A DNA stretch of 64,000 nt from Ruminiclostridium sp. (GTDB lineage: Bacteria > Bacillota > Clostridia > Oscillospirales > Ruminococcaceae): positions 1-64,000 of the forward strand of contig JAGAVH010000069.1 of NCBI GenBank assembly GCA_017942025.1. The letters run 5' to 3'. A model generated the notes under the pieces. The model did not search any database. It was not told the DNA's origin and worked only from the letters and a program-made list of their open reading frames with translations. The translations under genes and the position numbers were made by a program. Positions 60,360 through 64,000 of this stretch are shown one piece after another. Every line of letters starts with the position of its first letter. Within the stretch, counting starts at the first letter, position 1.

Positions 60360-61892
60360 TTAAGTTTTTGAATTTCGTGATATACTCAGAAGAACGCCGA
60401 CCTCGGCAAGCTGTATCATAAGCGCCGTTCTGCCGTAGCTGAAGAAGGGCAGAGAAATACCCGTATTCGGTAGAGCGTTGCAGGCTACTCCGATGTTGAA
60501 GAATGCCTGTAATACAAGCTGTACAGTTATGCCAAGCGCCAGGAATGCTCCGAAGGTATCGCTTGCACCCTTTGATATCTTATATCCTCTGTAGCCGAAG
60601 AACACGAAAAGCAGTATAACGGTTATACCTCCCACAAGTCCAAGTTCCTCGCAAACGATAGAGAAAACAAAGTCGTTCTGTGCTTCGGGCAGATAATAAT
60701 ATTTCATTATGGAGTTTCCGAGACCTCTGCCGAAAAATCCGCCTGAGCCTATTGTAATAAGCGACTGGCTGGTCTGATAGGTCGTATCGCCTGTATCCTT
60801 GAAGGGATCAAACCATCCGTCGATACGGACAAAGATATAGCTGATCTTATCAGGGAAAAATACAACAAATATGACAACAGCAAGCGCAATAAGGGCGGTA
60901 AGTCCCAGTAAGCCTTTTCTGTTTACTTCTCCTGCAAACATCATTGCATAGCAGATAACAGCAACGATTATAACCGCAGAATAATGTCTTTGCGCCGCAC
61001 ACATACCGACGCACATAAGAAATACCAGTGCAAATCTTATAAATCCGGGCGCAAAGGTCTTACGCACTTCATAAAGTCGCTGTACCATAAACGCCATAAT
61101 TACTATCATTGCAAATTTCATTATTTCCGACGGCTGGAAGCGGATACCCAAGAGGGTTATCCATCTTTTTGCATCTGCTACGGATTCGCCCCATACACAG
61201 GTATAAGCCATAATAACGATTGTTGCGAGGAAAAAGATGTGTGCAAAATTAAGTCCGTTGCCCTTTGCCTTGGACTCGTCATAGGGCTTATTTGTAATGC
61301 CGATAAGACTTTTTAAGAATCTGCCGAAATGTCTTATCACCTGAGTTATCGGAGTTATGAATATCTTATAGTCTACAAAGGCGACTATCATCATAACTAT
61401 AAAGCCCATCAGCATACCGTCTATCTGCTGCTTTATAAAGTCGTAGCTGTCACGGTTTTCAAAAAGGGACTGCGCATAGCTTGCCGAGGACATCATTACA
61501 AGTCCGAATACTGATAAAATTACAATTACCAGCAGCAGCGGAACATCTGCCCTTCCTCTTCTCTGAAAGTAGGTACAGCAGGTAGGCGCCGCATCGGGAG
61601 CCTTCAGTTTGCTGACTGTCTTTGTCGCAAATTCAGCTACCTCGTCCATTGTTTCATCGTTTATCAGAGAAACCGGGTTCAAAGGAGCTTTTTTTGTTGC
61701 CTTAGCTTTCTGCTGAGCAGGTCTTGTGCCCGGATTGTATTGTATTACGTGATCGTATTTTCTTTTTTCAGGGGCTTCGCTTTTTACTTCCCTTTGATGT
61801 CTTTCAGCGGCTTCAGGCTTATTCACCGATACGGTCGGTGTTTTTTTCTTTTTTGAAACGAGCACGTCGTTCAATCTGCCGTTATTCGCCAT
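60360..61892 (-). CDS. ftsW: FtsW/SpoVE family lipid II polymerase
   Basis: A 510-residue SEDS-family glycan polymerase. About ten transmembrane helices begin near residue 118. Typical segments are VMMSSASYAQSLF, DAKRWITLLGIRFQPSEIMKFA, GRGLGNSIMKYYYLPEAQNDFVFSI and PFFSYGRTALMIQLAEVGVLL. It carries an unusually long basic cytoplasmic N-terminus of about 115 residues. FtsW and SpoVE cannot be told apart here; the dcw position favours a division role. murD, which often precedes ftsW, is absent. Confidence 0.93.
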   Translation of the reverse strand: MANNGRLNDVLVSKKKKTPTVSVNKPEAAERHQREVKSEAPEKRKYDHVIQYNPGTRPAQQKAKATKKAPLNPVSLINDETMDEVAEFATKTVSKLKAPDAAPTCCTYFQRRGRADVPLLLVIVILSVFGLVMMSSASYAQSLFENRDSYDFIKQQIDGMLMGFIVMMIVAFVDYKIFITPITQVIRHFGRFLKSLIGITNKPYDESKAKGNGLNFAHIFFLATIVIMAYTCVWGESVADAKRWITLLGIRFQPSEIMKFAMIVIMAFMVQRLYEVRKTFAPGFIRFALVFLMCVGMCAAQRHYSAVIIVAVICYAMMFAGEVNRKGLLGLTALIALAVVIFVVFFPDKISYIFVRIDGWFDPFKDTGDTTYQTSQSLITIGSGGFFGRGLGNSIMKYYYLPEAQNDFVFSIVCEELGLVGGITVILLFVFFGYRGYKISKGASDTFGAFLALGITVQLVLQAFFNIGVACNALPNTGISLPFFSYGRTALMIQLAEVGVLLSISRNSKT

Positions 61893-61934
61893 TGCTGTTC
61901 CCCTTTCCTGTTAATTTAATAATAACTGATGCTA

Positions 61935-62954
61935 TTACAGCATTCCGAAATAAAGCAGAGCTATACCTACACAGCAGGCTAAAAGCTCTAAAGCCGAAAA
62001 TACTGCAACTATCTTGACTTCCTTCCAGCCTCTTATCTCAAAGCTGTGATGAATGGGAGTCATTTTGAAAAGTCTTTTTCCGTGAGTAATTTTGAAGTAG
62101 GTCATCTGGATAAGTACAGATAAAGCTTCCCAGATATATATTGCACTGCAGATAACCATTATGAATTCTGTGCCTGTTCCGATACCGAGAGCTGTAACAA
62201 TACCGCCTAGGAACATCGAGCCTGTATCGCCCATCATAACCTTTGCAGGGTGGAAATTCCATACTAAGAATCCAAGGCAGCCTGCGCCTGCAACAGCCGC
62301 AACCAGCGACATTTCGCCAAAATCCACAAAGGAGCAGATTACAAGATAAGCCGCACAATATATTACTGTTACCGAGGAGCATAATCCGTCAACGCCGTCT
62401 GTAAGATTTACTGCATTCACAAGATAGAGAATGCCAAGTCCCATTATAATGTAGTAGAAACACCATAAATCAAGCTGTCCGAGAAAAGGAAAGCTGATTA
62501 CCGTCGATGTATCGCCTGAAATAATTCTGGAGGTAAAAAACGCCGCTATTACAAGCACCTGCATAATTATTTTCTGTATAGGGGTAAGTCCCTCGTTGCG
62601 CTTTTTCTTTACCTTTATAAAATCATCAACAAAGCCGATAAAGCCGAAGCATACCGCCATAACGATTGCAGATACAGCCTTTACAAACTTGACTGAGCCT
62701 GTTGCCTCAAAGCTTATCGCCCCGTTTAACCACATTATGATTATTCCTGTCACAAAGGCAATTATTGAGCCTGCAATAAACATTACGCCGCCCATTGTAG
62801 GAGTACCTTCCTTTGATTTATGCCATGCAGGTCCTATATCAAGGATAGTCTGACCGAATTTCAGTCTTTTGAGAGCAGGTATTGCTACAAATCCAAGAAG
62901 TGCGGTTATGCCGAAGCTTATAAGTGCCGCAATTACAGTTGCAGGTATATTCAT
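61935..62954 (-). CDS. mraY: Phospho-MurNAc-pentapeptide translocase MraY
   Basis: A 339-residue ten-helix membrane enzyme that makes lipid I from UDP-MurNAc-pentapeptide and undecaprenyl phosphate. Catalytic aspartates in GFVDDFIKV and NLTDGVDGL, MGDTGSMFLGG and the PIHHSFEIRGWKE loop are present. It starts 6 bp after murE. Confidence 0.97.
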   Translation of the reverse strand: MNIPATVIAALISFGITALLGFVAIPALKRLKFGQTILDIGPAWHKSKEGTPTMGGVMFIAGSIIAFVTGIIIMWLNGAISFEATGSVKFVKAVSAIVMAVCFGFIGFVDDFIKVKKKRNEGLTPIQKIIMQVLVIAAFFTSRIISGDTSTVISFPFLGQLDLWCFYYIIMGLGILYLVNAVNLTDGVDGLCSSVTVIYCAAYLVICSFVDFGEMSLVAAVAGAGCLGFLVWNFHPAKVMMGDTGSMFLGGIVTALGIGTGTEFIMVICSAIYIWEALSVLIQMTYFKITHGKRLFKMTPIHHSFEIRGWKEVKIVAVFSALELLACCVGIALLYFGML

Positions 62955-62960
62955 TATGTT

Positions 62961-64000
62961 TTATTCCTTTCGACTTAATATTTCCTCTACAATTTCCCTT
63001 TCACAGAAGGGCTGATATTCCTTGCCGATTATCTGATACCGCTCATGTCCCTTACCGGCAAGAACAATAACATCTCCCTTTCGGGCTGTTTCAATGGCTT
63101 TTTCTATAGCAAGCCTTCTGTCAGGCTCTTTTATGCAAGGAAGGGATTTATCCGCTCCTTTATATACTTCCTCTATTATCTGTATCGGGTCCTCGCTTGC
63201 AGGATTATCCGAGCTTATAACCAGTATATCTGCATATTCCGATACAGCCTTTGCCATCATAGGTCGCTTTTCCCTGTCTCTTTCGCCGGCTCCGCCGAAA
63301 AGGCATATAAGTCTGCCCTTTACCGTAGGCTTAATCGCCGAAAGCATTTTTCTGAGTGCATCGTCCGTGTGAGCGTAGTCGGTTATTACGGTGAAATCCC
63401 CTTCATAAATGGTATTGAGTCTGCCGTCAACGCCTTTACAGCTTTCCAGCGCCTTTGCACATTCTGTCACATCATAGCCGCAGGCAGAAACAAGTGCAAT
63501 GGCACAAAGAGCGTTCTGCACATTGTAAAGGCCTGTCATATTCAGCCTTACTCTGCAGGCTTTTTCGTTTCTGCTATCAATCAGCATAAATTCACTGCTT
63601 GTTGCAGTCATTTTTATATAATCAGCGTATATATCCGCCTTTTCTTTTACACTATAGGTTGTTGCCGTATTTCTGTGGCGCTTTGCAAGTATCTTTCCGT
63701 AATCGTCATCTATACATACCACCGCATTATCGGTAAGGGTAAAAAGCCTTGCCTTTGCGTCAAAGTAGTTTTCCATTGTGATATGATAATCAAGATGGTC
63801 TCTTGTGAGATTTGTAAAGCCTGCCGACAGAAATTTCTCATCGGCTATTCTGTGTTGACACAGAGCCATTGAGCTTGCTTCCATAACGCAGTATTCCGCA
63901 CCGTTTTCTGCCATCTCGGAGAACCATCTGTAAAGAGTAGTAGGTCCCGGAGTGGTGGGCGTACCGTGTGGTGAATCTGTCAGCTTGCCGTTGCAAAGGT
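62961..64000 (-). CDS. murE: MurE ligase, 5' end outside window
   Basis: UDP-MurNAc-tripeptide synthetase adding the third (diamino) residue of the stem peptide. The frame stays open to the window edge (CNGKLTDSPHGTPTTPGPTT reads through), so an apparent start at 63914 is internal. The middle ligase domain (NLTRDHLDYH, LYNVQNALCA) and C-terminal domain (DYAHTDDALRKML, FGGAGERDREKRPMM) are clear. The specificity motif reads DNPA rather than DNPR of meso-diaminopimelate enzymes, suggesting L-lysine or another residue. It heads the visible part of the dcw cluster. Confidence 0.93.
   Translation of the reverse strand, partial: LCNGKLTDSPHGTPTTPGPTTLYRWFSEMAENGAEYCVMEASSMALCQHRIADEKFLSAGFTNLTRDHLDYHITMENYFDAKARLFTLTDNAVVCIDDDYGKILAKRHRNTATTYSVKEKADIYADYIKMTATSSEFMLIDSRNEKACRVRLNMTGLYNVQNALCAIALVSACGYDVTECAKALESCKGVDGRLNTIYEGDFTVITDYAHTDDALRKMLSAIKPTVKGRLICLFGGAGERDREKRPMMAKAVSEYADILVISSDNPASEDPIQIIEEVYKGADKSLPCIKEPDRRLAIEKAIETARKGDVIVLAGKGHERYQIIGKEYQPFCEREIVEEILSRKE

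Noticed and set aside
63875..63914. Complete murE starting at 63914
   Set aside because: The same frame stays open to base 64000 and reads conserved MurE sequence (SPHGTPTTPG), so the gene is cut by the window edge.

Overview
The window looks like a chromosomal segment of an anaerobic, low-to-moderate GC Gram-positive of the class Clostridia, most likely an Oscillospiraceae/Ruminococcaceae-type gut bacterium. The support is a peptidoglycan and division cluster of Firmicutes type, TagD/TagF-like teichoic-acid genes, a large sortase-type surface protein ending in an NPNTG signal, a SpoIIM-like sporulation gene, a secreted GH5 glucanase, and consensus sigma-A promoters with 17-bp spacers and extended -10 TG dinucleotides. 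I see no rRNA, tRNA, insertion sequence, prophage or CRISPR array. Species is not claimed.

Layout. 1-895: a terminator, a geneless stretch and two tandem promoters; then a heterodimeric ABC exporter pair on + (896-4435). 4501-9828 (-): one operon of alpha/beta hydrolase, membrane-tethered MurF, Ddl, a small unknown protein, an RluA-type pseudouridine synthase and a nitroreductase. 10029-12756 (-): FliK-like protein, FlhB C-terminal-domain protein and an ECF transporter S component. 12907-19962 (+): cheA-cheW-cheR-cheB followed after 15 bp by a secreted GH5 glucanase. 20032-24224 (-): GT2, membrane zinc-ribbon protein, AraC-GGDEF fusion, TraX family protein and a coiled-coil zinc-ribbon protein. 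24316-31149 (-): housekeeping operon yerC-like, methyltransferase, hslO, recJ, relA/spoT, MBL hydrolase. 31286-33319 (-): thioesterase, NUDIX hydrolase, galE.

33508-35793 (+): three consecutive membrane/low-complexity/zinc-ribbon proteins of unknown function, divergent from galE. 36089-41671 (+): a 1860-residue surface protein with 32 copies of a 21-bp (7-residue) repeat. 41712-48600 (-): PdaB-like deacetylase, a TagF/GT4 fusion with tagD, and pyrB (carrying a PyrI-like zinc tail) overlapped with a polyprenyl-phosphate sugar transferase. 48762-50914: SpoIIM-like protein behind a sigma-E-like promoter, a DUF1648 protein and an orphan amino-acid-binding lipoprotein. 51103-54980 (-): a membrane protein, a 704-residue zinc-motif protein, comFC, a strongly structured RNA element that may belong to the raiA RNA class, and a second hairpin. 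55193-64000 (-): the dcw cluster ftsZ, divIB, murA, murG, ftsW, mraY, murE (murE runs off the window).

Together the window is mostly envelope biology: cell-wall precursor synthesis is split between the 4.5-9.8 kb operon (Ddl, MurF) and the terminal dcw cluster (MurE, MraY, MurG, MurA), with no murD seen. Items most worth following up are the structured RNA next to comFC, the three-gene zinc-ribbon membrane operon, the chemotaxis-glucanase transcription unit with a CheB whose receiver looks degenerate, the AraC-GGDEF fusion, and PyrB with its zinc tail.
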